Assembly: GCA_023227685.1 (NCBI GenBank) | Contig: JALNVG010000060.1 | Location: forward strand, 1-12,665 | Reading direction: 5' to 3' | Origin: Bacteroidaceae bacterium | Lineage (GTDB): Bacteria > Bacteroidota > Bacteroidia > Bacteroidales > Bacteroidaceae | DNA length: 12,665 nt | In this document: positions 5,882-12,665 of the stretch, in pieces | How the letters are laid out: each line of letters starts with the position of its first letter | Position numbering within the stretch: position 1 is the first letter of the stretch | Notes under the pieces: generated by a model | The model's database searches: none | The model's input: the letters and a program-made list of their open reading frames with translations, nothing else | Told to the model about the DNA's origin: nothing | Program-made: the position numbers and the translations under genes

Positions 5882-8863
5882 ATGCGAAAAACTTTTTTTT
5901 TTAATCTATTCGTCTTTCTGATGACTAGTATTTCCGCTTTTGCTCAAACCAGCATATCCGGTAAAGTAAAAGACGAGAAAGGAGAACCACTCGTTGGTGT
6001 GAATGTTCTCGTGAAAGGGACAACCATTGGTACAATTACTAATATAGATGGTTTGTTCAATATCAAAGCTCCTTCTGGAAAGATTCTTGCATTTACTTAT
6101 ATTGGGTATATCTCCCAAGAAGTAAAGCTCACGAATCAATCCTCTATTACTATCGTGTTGAAAGAAGACAACAAAACGTTGGATGAAGTGGTAGTGGTAG
6201 GCTACGGCAGTATGACCCGTAAGGATGTCACCAGTTCTATTACTACAGTGAAAGCTGACAAACTGAATACCGGTGTGTATACCGATCCCGGACAGTTGTT
6301 GCAAGGCAAGGTCCCTGGATTAACGGTCGTTCAGAGTAGTGACCCTACAGCAGGAACAACTTCCATCTCTCTGCGTGGTGCATCTTCTCTGCGTACAGGT
6401 GAAGCGATGGAACCCTATTATGTTATTGACGGTATTCCAGGTATGTCTTTGAATCTTATAGCTCCAGAGGACATTGAATCAATTGATGTACTTCGTGACG
6501 CATCTGCAACTGCTATTTACGGTTCTAAGGCTGCCAATGGTGTGATTGTTATCACGACAAAGAAAGGAAGCAAAACGGATCGTTCATCTGTTTCATATAG
6601 TGGTTATGTTGGATTTGATAACATTGCCAAACGTCTTGATATGATGTCAGCCAGCGATTTGCATTCTTATGCATTGGCTAACGATATTACACTTCCTAAT
6701 GATGAGGGTTACAATACGAATTGGAATAATGAAGTGCTTCGTACGGCAGTCAGCCACAGTCATAATGTTTCTATTAACGGAGGAAATGAACGTTCCAGCT
6801 ACAATGCCAGCTTGAGTTATTTGAATAAGGAAGGTATTGTGCTCGGTACTGAATTTGAACGTATTTCAGGTCGTGCTTATGCACAGACAAAATGTTTGAA
6901 TGATCGTCTGACTCTGGCTTTCAATGTTAATGCGGTACAGAGTAAAGGTAAGACTGTTTCATCAAGTAAAGATGGTCAAAGTGTGTTTGATGCCATGAAC
7001 TATTATTCACCTTTACTTCCTACAAAAAAAGAAGATGGAACGTGGTATAATTACACATCAGTAAGTCAATATTACAACCCGCTATCCATGATCTATGAGG
7101 ACACTTACGAAACGATTAAGAAAGTTCTTCAGGGAACGGGTAAGGCCACTCTGCGAATCAATAAGGATTTAGTTTGGAACTTGAATTTTTCTTATGAAAA
7201 CGAGCAAATCAACTATAATAATTACAATACGACACTGTCTCAGATCGTTACTACCAATGGACAGGCTTATCGTGGAACTCTTGAAAATAAAAAGAAAGTG
7301 CTGGAAACTTATTTCAATTATGATCATACATTTGCTAAAGTTCATAAATTAGGTTTGATGGCCGGTTATTCTTATGAGCAAAAGGACAATAATGATGGTT
7401 TTGGCCTGACTGTTTATGATTTCTATAGCGATGCTACTTCATACTATAACCTTGCTTTTGCTAACAAAATGGATATGAGTGGTATAACTGCCTATGCATT
7501 GGAAACACTCCGTATGATTTCTTTCTATGGTCGTTTGAATTATTCCTATAATAGCAAATATATGCTTCAGGCTACTGTTCGCCGTGATGGTTCTTCTGCT
7601 TTCGGTGCGAACAATCGTTGGGGAACATTCCCTTCTGTATCTCTTGCATGGCGTTTGAGTGAAGAGAAATTCATCAAAGATTTGAACGTGTTTGATGATT
7701 TGAAATTCCGTGTAGGTTATGGTGTCAGCGGTAACTCTTTGGGATTTGGCGCTTTCCAGGCAATTCAGACTTATGGTCCTTCCGGATGGTTTAACTATAC
7801 GGACGCTAACGGAAATTCCAGTCTTTACCGTACAATCGCTGCTCAGTCAAATGCAAATCCTAATTTGAAATGGGAACGAACTGCAATGCTCAATGTAGGC
7901 CTTGATTTTACTTTCTTTGGAGGGCGTCTAGGTGGTACAATCGAATATTATGATAAACGTACAAGCGATTTGATTTATTCATATAATGTATCAACAAACC
8001 GCTATCCTTATGGTACTATGTATGCAAATGTAGGTGATATTAACAATAAAGGTATTGAACTTACAATCAATGCAACCCCTATTAGTACAAAGAAATTCAC
8101 TTGGGATACAAGCTTGAACCTTTCACACAATAAAAATAATGTGAAGAGTATTTCCAACAGTGATTATTCTGTAGATTATATTGCAACAGGTGATCCTGAA
8201 ATTGCAGGTTATTCTTCAAATGCACAAGTAGAGCGTATTATGGAAGGTCATCCACTTGGAACTTTCTATACTTATGAATGGGCTGGTTATAACTCAGACG
8301 GCGTATCAGTATTCTACAAACATGATCCGGAAACTGGTAAACGCACCGGTGAAACGACAAAAGACCCGGTTGATACGGACCGTACTATTACAGGTTGTGC
8401 GCAGCCTAAGTTGAATTTGGGTTGGACAAACAACTTCAAATATAAGAATTGGAGTTTGAACCTGTTCTTTACAGGCGTTTTTGGCAATAAAATTTATAAT
8501 GCAACTCGCGAACAATATAGTAACGTAGCTTTCGTTACCGAAGGTAGAAATGTATTGAAATCAGTAGCTACAGAACAAAAGGCTACAGATGTTCAGTCGC
8601 AAGCTCCTTCTGATCGTTGGTTAGAGAATGGAGACTATTTCCGTTTGTCAACCCTCTCTTTGGGTTACTCTTTCGGAAATATGGGTAATTGGGTTAATTC
8701 ACTCAAGGTATATGCAACCTGCAATAACCTGTTTACAATTACTGGCTATTCCGGTCGTGATCCTGAAATAAATCTTGGCGGCTTGGAACCGGGAATGGAT
8801 AGACGTACTAACTATTATCCTCGTACTCGTACATTTATGTTAGGTGTAAATATTAATTTCTAA
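5882..8863 (+). CDS. SusC-like TonB-dependent outer membrane glycan transporter
   Basis: This 993-residue outer membrane protein imports oligosaccharides with energy from TonB. A signal peptide (about 1-21, cleavage after AFA) leads into a CarboxypepD_reg-like beta-sandwich (about 22-95, ISGKVKDEKGEPLVGVNV onward). A TonB-box/transition segment DEVVVVGYG follows at 101-109, then the plug domain with the typical SLRGASSL, PYYVIDG and ATAIYGSKAANGVIVITTKKG motifs. The rest is a 22-strand-type beta-barrel ending in LGVNINF with a C-terminal Phe, the usual outer-membrane assembly signal. Length is normal for the family. There is no STN domain and no neighbouring sigma/anti-sigma pair, which fits control by the HTCS instead. 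The gene lies 144 nt downstream of the HTCS and 22 nt upstream of the SusD gene, so SusC and SusD are surely cotranscribed. A run of ten T (5893-5902) covers the end of codon 4 through codon 7 and could be prone to slippage. Confidence 0.97.
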   Translation: MRKTFFFNLFVFLMTSISAFAQTSISGKVKDEKGEPLVGVNVLVKGTTIGTITNIDGLFNIKAPSGKILAFTYIGYISQEVKLTNQSSITIVLKEDNKTLDEVVVVGYGSMTRKDVTSSITTVKADKLNTGVYTDPGQLLQGKVPGLTVVQSSDPTAGTTSISLRGASSLRTGEAMEPYYVIDGIPGMSLNLIAPEDIESIDVLRDASATAIYGSKAANGVIVITTKKGSKTDRSSVSYSGYVGFDNIAKRLDMMSASDLHSYALANDITLPNDEGYNTNWNNEVLRTAVSHSHNVSINGGNERSSYNASLSYLNKEGIVLGTEFERISGRAYAQTKCLNDRLTLAFNVNAVQSKGKTVSSSKDGQSVFDAMNYYSPLLPTKKEDGTWYNYTSVSQYYNPLSMIYEDTYETIKKVLQGTGKATLRINKDLVWNLNFSYENEQINYNNYNTTLSQIVTTNGQAYRGTLENKKKVLETYFNYDHTFAKVHKLGLMAGYSYEQKDNNDGFGLTVYDFYSDATSYYNLAFANKMDMSGITAYALETLRMISFYGRLNYSYNSKYMLQATVRRDGSSAFGANNRWGTFPSVSLAWRLSEEKFIKDLNVFDDLKFRVGYGVSGNSLGFGAFQAIQTYGPSGWFNYTDANGNSSLYRTIAAQSNANPNLKWERTAMLNVGLDFTFFGGRLGGTIEYYDKRTSDLIYSYNVSTNRYPYGTMYANVGDINNKGIELTINATPISTKKFTWDTSLNLSHNKNNVKSISNSDYSVDYIATGDPEIAGYSSNAQVERIMEGHPLGTFYTYEWAGYNSDGVSVFYKHDPETGKRTGETTKDPVDTDRTITGCAQPKLNLGWTNNFKYKNWSLNLFFTGVFGNKIYNATREQYSNVAFVTEGRNVLKSVATEQKATDVQSQAPSDRWLENGDYFRLSTLSLGYSFGNMGNWVNSLKVYATCNNLFTITGYSGRDPEINLGGLEPGMDRRTNYYPRTRTFMLGVNINF

Positions 8864-8885
8864 TCATCTAAAAATTGAACTTACA

Positions 8886-10517
8886 ATGAAAAGTTATATT
8901 AAAAATACCTTATTTGCAGGTTTGCTGTTATCATCAGCAACGGCCTGTACCGATTTGGATGTAGATATCAAGTCTACCTATACTTCTTATCCGAGTAGCG
9001 AAATTGCAACCGAGGCAAAGATGGCGGATTTATACTATGGATTCCGTGGTGCTTTAGGACGTCGTTATGTTGAAGCCGCATGTTTATCTTCCGATGAATT
9101 TATGGCAGTTACTTATGGTGGTAACTGGTATGACGGTGGTAATTATGTTCACGCTTCGCTTCACATGACTAATCCGGATGATGCACATATCGATTGGCTT
9201 GGTGATATCACCGGAGCCATTACCAAGTGTAATCAGGTTATTGTAGACCTTGGAGGCAAGGATGCAACTGATAAGTCTATCGCAAAAGCCTTGACAATGC
9301 GTGCTTTCTATCATTTCATCTTTATGGATATGTTTGGCGATGCTCCTATGTTGGATCATGTTATTGGAGATGCTGAGGCAATTGATCGTTCTCCACGTGC
9401 TGATGTAGCAGCCTTTATAGAGGACGATCTACTCCGTGCCATTAATTCTGGCGGCTTGTCCGAAGATGTTGATGCTTCGACTTATGGAAAACCGACTAAA
9501 TGGATGGCTGAAGCTCTTCTCGTAAAACTTTACCTGAATTGGGCTGTTTACACTTCTAGTGATGTTGCTAATTATGATCCCACTTTGACAAACTCCAAAC
9601 TGAATGATGCAGTGAAATACTGTGATGAACTAATTAATAGCGGTAAGTTTAATCTGAGCGATAGTTATCGCAAGAAGTTCATGCCAAATAATGGTTACCT
9701 GATTAAGGATTTCATCTATGCAATGCCTTATGATAATGCAACAGCACAAGGTATGACATACGCCCGATTCCAATTCTGGCCTAAATTCAATAATGATGGA
9801 GCAAGTGGTACTGGTTTGCTCGGTGTAACACTCTCTAAGAACGCCGGTGGTATTTTCACAGTTACACCTGAAGCAGCCGATCGTTTCAATCTGGAAGGAG
9901 ACGAACGTAATGATATCATTTTGAAAGGCTCGCTTTATACATATAATATTTCAACCTTTGCTAAAACCACAACACCTTATATGTATAACGGACAGCGTGT
10001 AGTGCTTACCAAAAACGTTACTTTACTTACACCAGATGATACCTCTTTGAATGTAGGTAATGATTTCAATGGTTGGAATCAGGGTTACCGTTGTATCAAG
10101 TGGAGTATTCAGGCTGCCGACTATGACACCTATGGTCGTAACCAAAGTAACGATGTGCCTATTTTCCGTTATGCAGACATTCTACTGATGAAAGCTGAAG
10201 CTATTCTCCGCGGTGCAACAGCTACCAATAACGATACTCCTATGAGTTTGTTCAACCAGATTCGCAGTTATGTAAAAGCTCCTACAATAACTGCATCTCC
10301 TACTTTGCAAGATATTCTTGACGAACGTGGACGTGAGTTCTTTAGTGAGATGTGGCGTCGCAATGACTTGATCCGTTTTGGTCAATACGAAAGCGATTGG
10401 GGGTTGAAACATGTTGTAAATTCAGCTGCCAAGACTCAGAAATGGCGTCGTATATTCCCGATTCCTACAAGTGTTATGAATTCTAATACCAACTGGACAC
10501 AGAATACTGGATACTAA
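8886..10517 (+). CDS. SusD/RagB-family surface glycan-binding lipoprotein
   Basis: This 543-residue protein caps the SusC barrel and binds the target glycan at the cell surface. A hydrophobic leader ends in SATAC, with Cys21 as the probable lipidation site. The acidic stretch after it (TDLDVD) resembles the Bacteroidetes lipoprotein surface-export signal. The helical SusD-like N-terminal half includes the helix AKALTMRAFYHFIFMDMFGDAPM near residues 139-160. The C-terminal RagB/SusD region carries PIFRYADILLMKAEAI near 425, then ERGREFFSEMWRRNDLIRFG near 480, and it ends with FPIPTSVMNSN and QNTGY, which are hallmark family endings. The gene follows susC after 22 nt and ends with tandem stops (TAATAA). 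Ligand specificity cannot be read from sequence alone; the neighbouring GH28-like enzyme suggests a galacturonic-acid-containing glycan. No separate SusE/SusF-type binding lipoprotein follows it, which makes this a minimal locus. Confidence 0.96.
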   Translation: MKSYIKNTLFAGLLLSSATACTDLDVDIKSTYTSYPSSEIATEAKMADLYYGFRGALGRRYVEAACLSSDEFMAVTYGGNWYDGGNYVHASLHMTNPDDAHIDWLGDITGAITKCNQVIVDLGGKDATDKSIAKALTMRAFYHFIFMDMFGDAPMLDHVIGDAEAIDRSPRADVAAFIEDDLLRAINSGGLSEDVDASTYGKPTKWMAEALLVKLYLNWAVYTSSDVANYDPTLTNSKLNDAVKYCDELINSGKFNLSDSYRKKFMPNNGYLIKDFIYAMPYDNATAQGMTYARFQFWPKFNNDGASGTGLLGVTLSKNAGGIFTVTPEAADRFNLEGDERNDIILKGSLYTYNISTFAKTTTPYMYNGQRVVLTKNVTLLTPDDTSLNVGNDFNGWNQGYRCIKWSIQAADYDTYGRNQSNDVPIFRYADILLMKAEAILRGATATNNDTPMSLFNQIRSYVKAPTITASPTLQDILDERGREFFSEMWRRNDLIRFGQYESDWGLKHVVNSAAKTQKWRRIFPIPTSVMNSNTNWTQNTGY

Positions 10518-10529
10518 TAAAATAAAGAC

Positions 10530-10557
10530 AAGGCCATAAGGTTGATCTTATGGCCTT
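10530..10557 (+). promoter_or_regulatory. perfect intercistronic hairpin between susD and the GH28-like gene
   Basis: AAGGCCATAAG (10530-10540) and CTTATGGCCTT (10547-10557) form a perfect 11-bp stem with a 6-nt loop, 12 nt after the SusD stop. Only three T follow before AAA, so it is not a classic terminator. It may partially terminate transcription, or protect the 3' end of a processed susCD message, so that the transporter is made in excess over the enzyme. No TAnnTTTG box is visible between it and the next gene, which favours read-through. Confidence 0.6.
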
Positions 10558-10618
10558 TAAAGCCATCATTGTGTCTAGGCCCTTTATGTCGGGCAATAAA
10601 CAGTAAAATACAATATTT

Positions 10619-12049
10619 ATGAGAAAGAAGAATACACTCCTCTTATTACTACTAGTTGGAGTCTTAGTATCCTGTCAAAGCAATAAATCGTCTGATAGAG
10701 TCTTTAATATAGTCGATTATGGAGCTAAAGGAGATAGTTTAACCGATAATGTTGAAGCCATTCAGAAAGCGATTGATGCCTGCAACAAAGCGGGTGGCGG
10801 ACAAGTGGTAGTTCCATCCGGTGGTGTCTATATGACAAGTCCTATCACTCTTGCTTCCTTTGTCGATTTACATGTTGAGGCTAATGCTAAGTTGCTAGCT
10901 AACCCAAAGGAAAGTGTATACACTAAGAGTGCTTTCAAAGACAATCGTGGCGAAGGAATGATGTGGATCAGCGGTGAGAATATTAAAGATGTCAGTATTT
11001 CTGGCAAAGGAGAAATTAATGGCAATGGTGTCGCTTTTATGGGCAAAGAGTTAGAAGATTCTTATGAGTTGAAACCCGTTCATGAATTTGATCCACGTCC
11101 GCATTTATTAACACTTATCAATGGGAAAAATATACAAATAAAGGATGTGATTATTAGTAATTCGGCCTATTGGGGCATTCATCTGGTAGGTTGTAATAAT
11201 GTAACGATAGACGGAATAAATCTTCTTAACAACTTGAAAATACGTAATGGTGATGGCATTGATGTGGATCATTCAACGAATGTACGTATCAGTAATTGTT
11301 ATATTAAATCCGGTGATGATTGCATTTGCTTGAAAAATCGTCGTGAATATGCAGAACTTGGGCCATGTGAGAATATAGCTGTGACTAATTGTATTATGAC
11401 CTCTCGTTCTTGTGCCATCAAAATCGGTTCTGAAAATATGGATAAGATAAGTCACGTGGTTTTTGATAATTGTATTATTAGAGATAGTAACCGCGGTATA
11501 GGTATCCAAAATCGTGATGAGGGAACGGTTGAAGATGTGATGTTTTCAAATATACAAGTGGATTGCAAACTTTTTTCGGATGTTTGGTGGGGTAAATCCG
11601 AGCCAATTTATGTGACAGCCTATACGCGTAAGGCCGGAGATCACAAAGATGCCGGGTGGCGTTTTCCTAAGGGAATGGTCGATTATAGTGTAGGCGTTGT
11701 GACTAATATCTACTTTAGCAATATAAAATGTGTAGGTGAGAATGGTGTATTTGTTGGTGCTGATACAAAAGACAAATTGCAGAATCTCTATTTTGATCAG
11801 GTGGATTTGTTGATTAGCAAGCGTACAAATTTCAAGGGTGGTATTTACGACAAGCGTCCTTGTAAGGGAGATTTATTCATCAAGGGTAAAACTTATGGTT
11901 TTTGTCTGAATAATGCATTGAATGTAACTATTCGCAATTGTTCCGTTCGTTGGGGCGACACTCGCCCATCTTATTTTGCCGATGTGCTTCAAGAACAAAA
12001 AGTAGATGATCTTAAAGTAATTAATCTTGCGGGAAAGGCTGCTCATTGA
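10619..12049 (+). CDS. GH28-like (polygalacturonase-fold) parallel beta-helix lipoprotein
   Basis: This 476-residue enzyme probably cleaves a galacturonic-acid-containing chain such as a pectin fragment. The leader ends in a textbook lipobox LVSC (Cys19), so it is anchored in a membrane, either facing the periplasm or at the surface. FNIVDYGAKGD near residue 30 is the pectate-lyase-superfamily N-terminus common in bacterial GH28 proteins, and repeated N-x-x-I/V coils follow. Expected GH28 catalytic sites are visible as NGDGID (Asp212, in the place of NTDG) and SGDDC (Asp233/Asp234). The usual GHG histidine motif is replaced by SCAIKIGS (265-271 for CAIKIGS), and the RIK motif by RGIGIQNRDEG (292-302). 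This pattern fits a diverged subgroup, possibly exo-acting or rhamnogalacturonan-directed, rather than a classical endo-polygalacturonase. It begins 101 nt after the SusD gene on the same strand and is the only enzyme in the locus. Fold and superfamily are confident; the linkage cleaved is not. Confidence 0.88.
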   Translation: MRKKNTLLLLLLVGVLVSCQSNKSSDRVFNIVDYGAKGDSLTDNVEAIQKAIDACNKAGGGQVVVPSGGVYMTSPITLASFVDLHVEANAKLLANPKESVYTKSAFKDNRGEGMMWISGENIKDVSISGKGEINGNGVAFMGKELEDSYELKPVHEFDPRPHLLTLINGKNIQIKDVIISNSAYWGIHLVGCNNVTIDGINLLNNLKIRNGDGIDVDHSTNVRISNCYIKSGDDCICLKNRREYAELGPCENIAVTNCIMTSRSCAIKIGSENMDKISHVVFDNCIIRDSNRGIGIQNRDEGTVEDVMFSNIQVDCKLFSDVWWGKSEPIYVTAYTRKAGDHKDAGWRFPKGMVDYSVGVVTNIYFSNIKCVGENGVFVGADTKDKLQNLYFDQVDLLISKRTNFKGGIYDKRPCKGDLFIKGKTYGFCLNNALNVTIRNCSVRWGDTRPSYFADVLQEQKVDDLKVINLAGKAAH

Positions 12050-12166
12050 TTGTTGTTTTCATTCTATCTATGTCTAAAAGATAATATTTTTATTCCGTAT
12101 GATATTAGCGTTTGTGTGATTCATTTTTAAAACTAAAGGGGTTTCATGAAGAATTACATTACGTGT

Positions 12167-12204
12167 AAGAGCCTCTGAAAGATTAACTTTTAGAGGCTCT
12201 TTTT
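12167..12204 (+). terminator. rho-independent terminator ending the PUL
   Basis: A 15-bp stem (12167-12181 with 12187-12201) contains one G-U pair and a 5-nt ATTAA loop. The run of five T from 12200 to 12204 overlaps the end of the stem. It lies 118 nt after the GH28-like stop and faces a convergent minus-strand gene. On the minus strand the run after the stem is poor in T, so it mainly serves the + strand. The 117 nt between the gene and the stem hold no recognisable gene. Confidence 0.9.
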
Positions 12205-12240
12205 GTATAATGGTATTTCTCTTGTTGTGTATTTATATCA

Positions 12241-12510
12241 CTATTGTTTTATAAAATCTTTATTTGTCCAGTCTTCTATAAGAGCTTTTGCATCATTTGT
12301 AGCCGTTGTTTCATCCACATCATAATTACCAAGCAAGTAGGTTACGATATCTTCGACAGTAAAATTTTTATTTGCAACTTCGTTCCAAACCTCAGCCGAT
12401 ATATCGTCAAGAGTGATAATACGGTTAATATTAATGTCTTTGTCGTCTGTGCAAATTATAAAATGTTCTTGCTTTATATCATGCAATACAAATTTTCTAT
12501 TGATTTTCAT
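12241..12510 (-). CDS. PqqD-family small protein (RiPP recognition element fold)
   Basis: This 89-residue protein has the PqqD pattern. KFVLHDI near the N-terminus is the first beta-strand, followed by ININRIITLDDISAEVW, which corresponds to the family's hydrophobic-LNETAA-x-W strand-helix with Asp in place of the usual Asn. A winged-helix segment NFTVEDIVTYLLGNYDVDE comes next, then a last helix (NDAKALIEDWTNKDFI). PqqD-family proteins bind leader peptides and present them to modifying enzymes such as radical SAM proteins. In Bacteroidetes they also occur as free-standing proteins in peptide-natural-product or peptide-export clusters. The gene is convergent to the PUL and starts 26 nt after the stop of the upstream minus-strand frame, so the two are probably one operon. 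No modification enzyme or precursor is complete in the window, so the partner is unknown. Confidence 0.8.
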   Translation of the reverse strand: MKINRKFVLHDIKQEHFIICTDDKDININRIITLDDISAEVWNEVANKNFTVEDIVTYLLGNYDVDETTATNDAKALIEDWTNKDFIKQ

Positions 12511-12536
12511 ATGATTTGAATTATAATAATTGAGTT

Positions 12537-12665
12537 TTATTTGTTTTCAGAAGCAGATTCTATTTGTCCGGTAGTTCTGTTTAATTCGGAGCCGCCCAGA
12601 CTATGGGGAACACAAAAAATTCCGAATAAAACAAGTATGGCAGCAATTACTATTCCTCTGTTCCA
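12537..12665 (-). CDS. C-terminal fragment of an unrecognised protein with one hydrophobic segment
   Basis: An open frame enters from the right edge and gives 42 residues before a TAA stop at 12537-12539. It shows one hydrophobic helix (GIVIAAILVLFGIFCVP) preceded by WNR, then a polar tail (HSLGGSELNRTTGQ and IESASENK). No start codon lies within the window, so the full length is unknown. It could be a tiny single-span protein that begins just outside, or the end of a larger membrane protein. It lies 26 nt upstream of the PqqD-family gene on the same strand, which implies cotranscription. No family is recognised. The Gly-Gly in the tail is noted as a possible peptide-processing mark, but the evidence is thin. 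Confidence 0.5.
   Translation of the reverse strand, partial: WNRGIVIAAILVLFGIFCVPHSLGGSELNRTTGQIESASENK

Noticed and set aside
10579..10594. GCCC/GGGC small hairpin upstream of the GH28-like gene
   Set aside because: Four base pairs with an 8-nt loop is too weak to claim.
12103..12111. TAGCGTTTG as a promoter -7 box for a small RNA
   Set aside because: It has three instead of two bases between TA and TTTG, and no -33 partner.
12146..12178. Ten-codon peptide MKNYITCKSL after AAAGGGG, with its stop inside the terminator stem, like a leader-peptide attenuator
   Set aside because: There is no + strand gene downstream to attenuate, because the next gene is convergent. The arrangement is probably chance.
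12244..12519. 91-residue open frame on the + strand
   Set aside because: It is antisense to the PqqD-family gene, which has a recognisable family pattern. The + frame is Cys/Ile/Phe-rich and begins after the PUL terminator with no promoter seen.

Overview
The window looks like a chromosomal segment of a gut-type Bacteroidales (Bacteroides or a close relative). The evidence is a SusC/SusD pair, a one-protein hybrid two-component regulator, Bacteroidetes-type promoter elements (TAnnTTTG at -7), mostly AT-rich translation starts without a Shine-Dalgarno sequence, and lipoprotein signals. The species cannot be named from the sequence alone.

Left edge (2-1328): the last 65 codons of a GH89-type alpha-N-acetylglucosaminidase are followed on the same strand by a complete multi-pass membrane acyltransferase of the HGSNAT/DUF5009 family. 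In the animal lysosome these two families catalyse consecutive steps of heparan sulfate breakdown: acetylation of terminal glucosamine, then release of GlcNAc. Their adjacency here suggests a bacterial counterpart.

Centre (1391-12204): a compact polysaccharide utilization locus (PUL), all on the + strand. It has a 1431-residue hybrid two-component system (HTCS) with its own promoter, a SusC TonB-dependent transporter, a SusD surface glycan-binding lipoprotein, and a GH28-like right-handed beta-helix lipoprotein. It ends at a strong rho-independent terminator. The expected mode of action is that the HTCS senses a released oligosaccharide in the periplasm and activates transcription at the susC promoter. 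SusD and SusC then capture and import the glycan, and the GH28 enzyme cleaves it. The only enzyme family present points to a pectic, galacturonic-acid-containing substrate, but the enzyme lacks the classical GH28 active-site histidine motif, so the exact linkage is open. The control DNA is rich in dyads. One perfect inverted repeat overlaps the HTCS -7 box and start codon, another flanks the susC promoter, and a perfect hairpin sits between susD and the GH28 gene. A run of ten T lies in codons 4-7 of susC.

Right edge (12241-12665, minus strand): convergent to the PUL are a PqqD-family small protein (RiPP-recognition-element fold) and, 26 nt upstream of it, the C-terminal end of a protein with one hydrophobic segment. 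They probably form the end of a separate operon, possibly one making a modified peptide, that continues beyond the window.

No tRNA, rRNA, insertion sequence or CRISPR array was seen. No gene-free stretch exceeds 300 bases.
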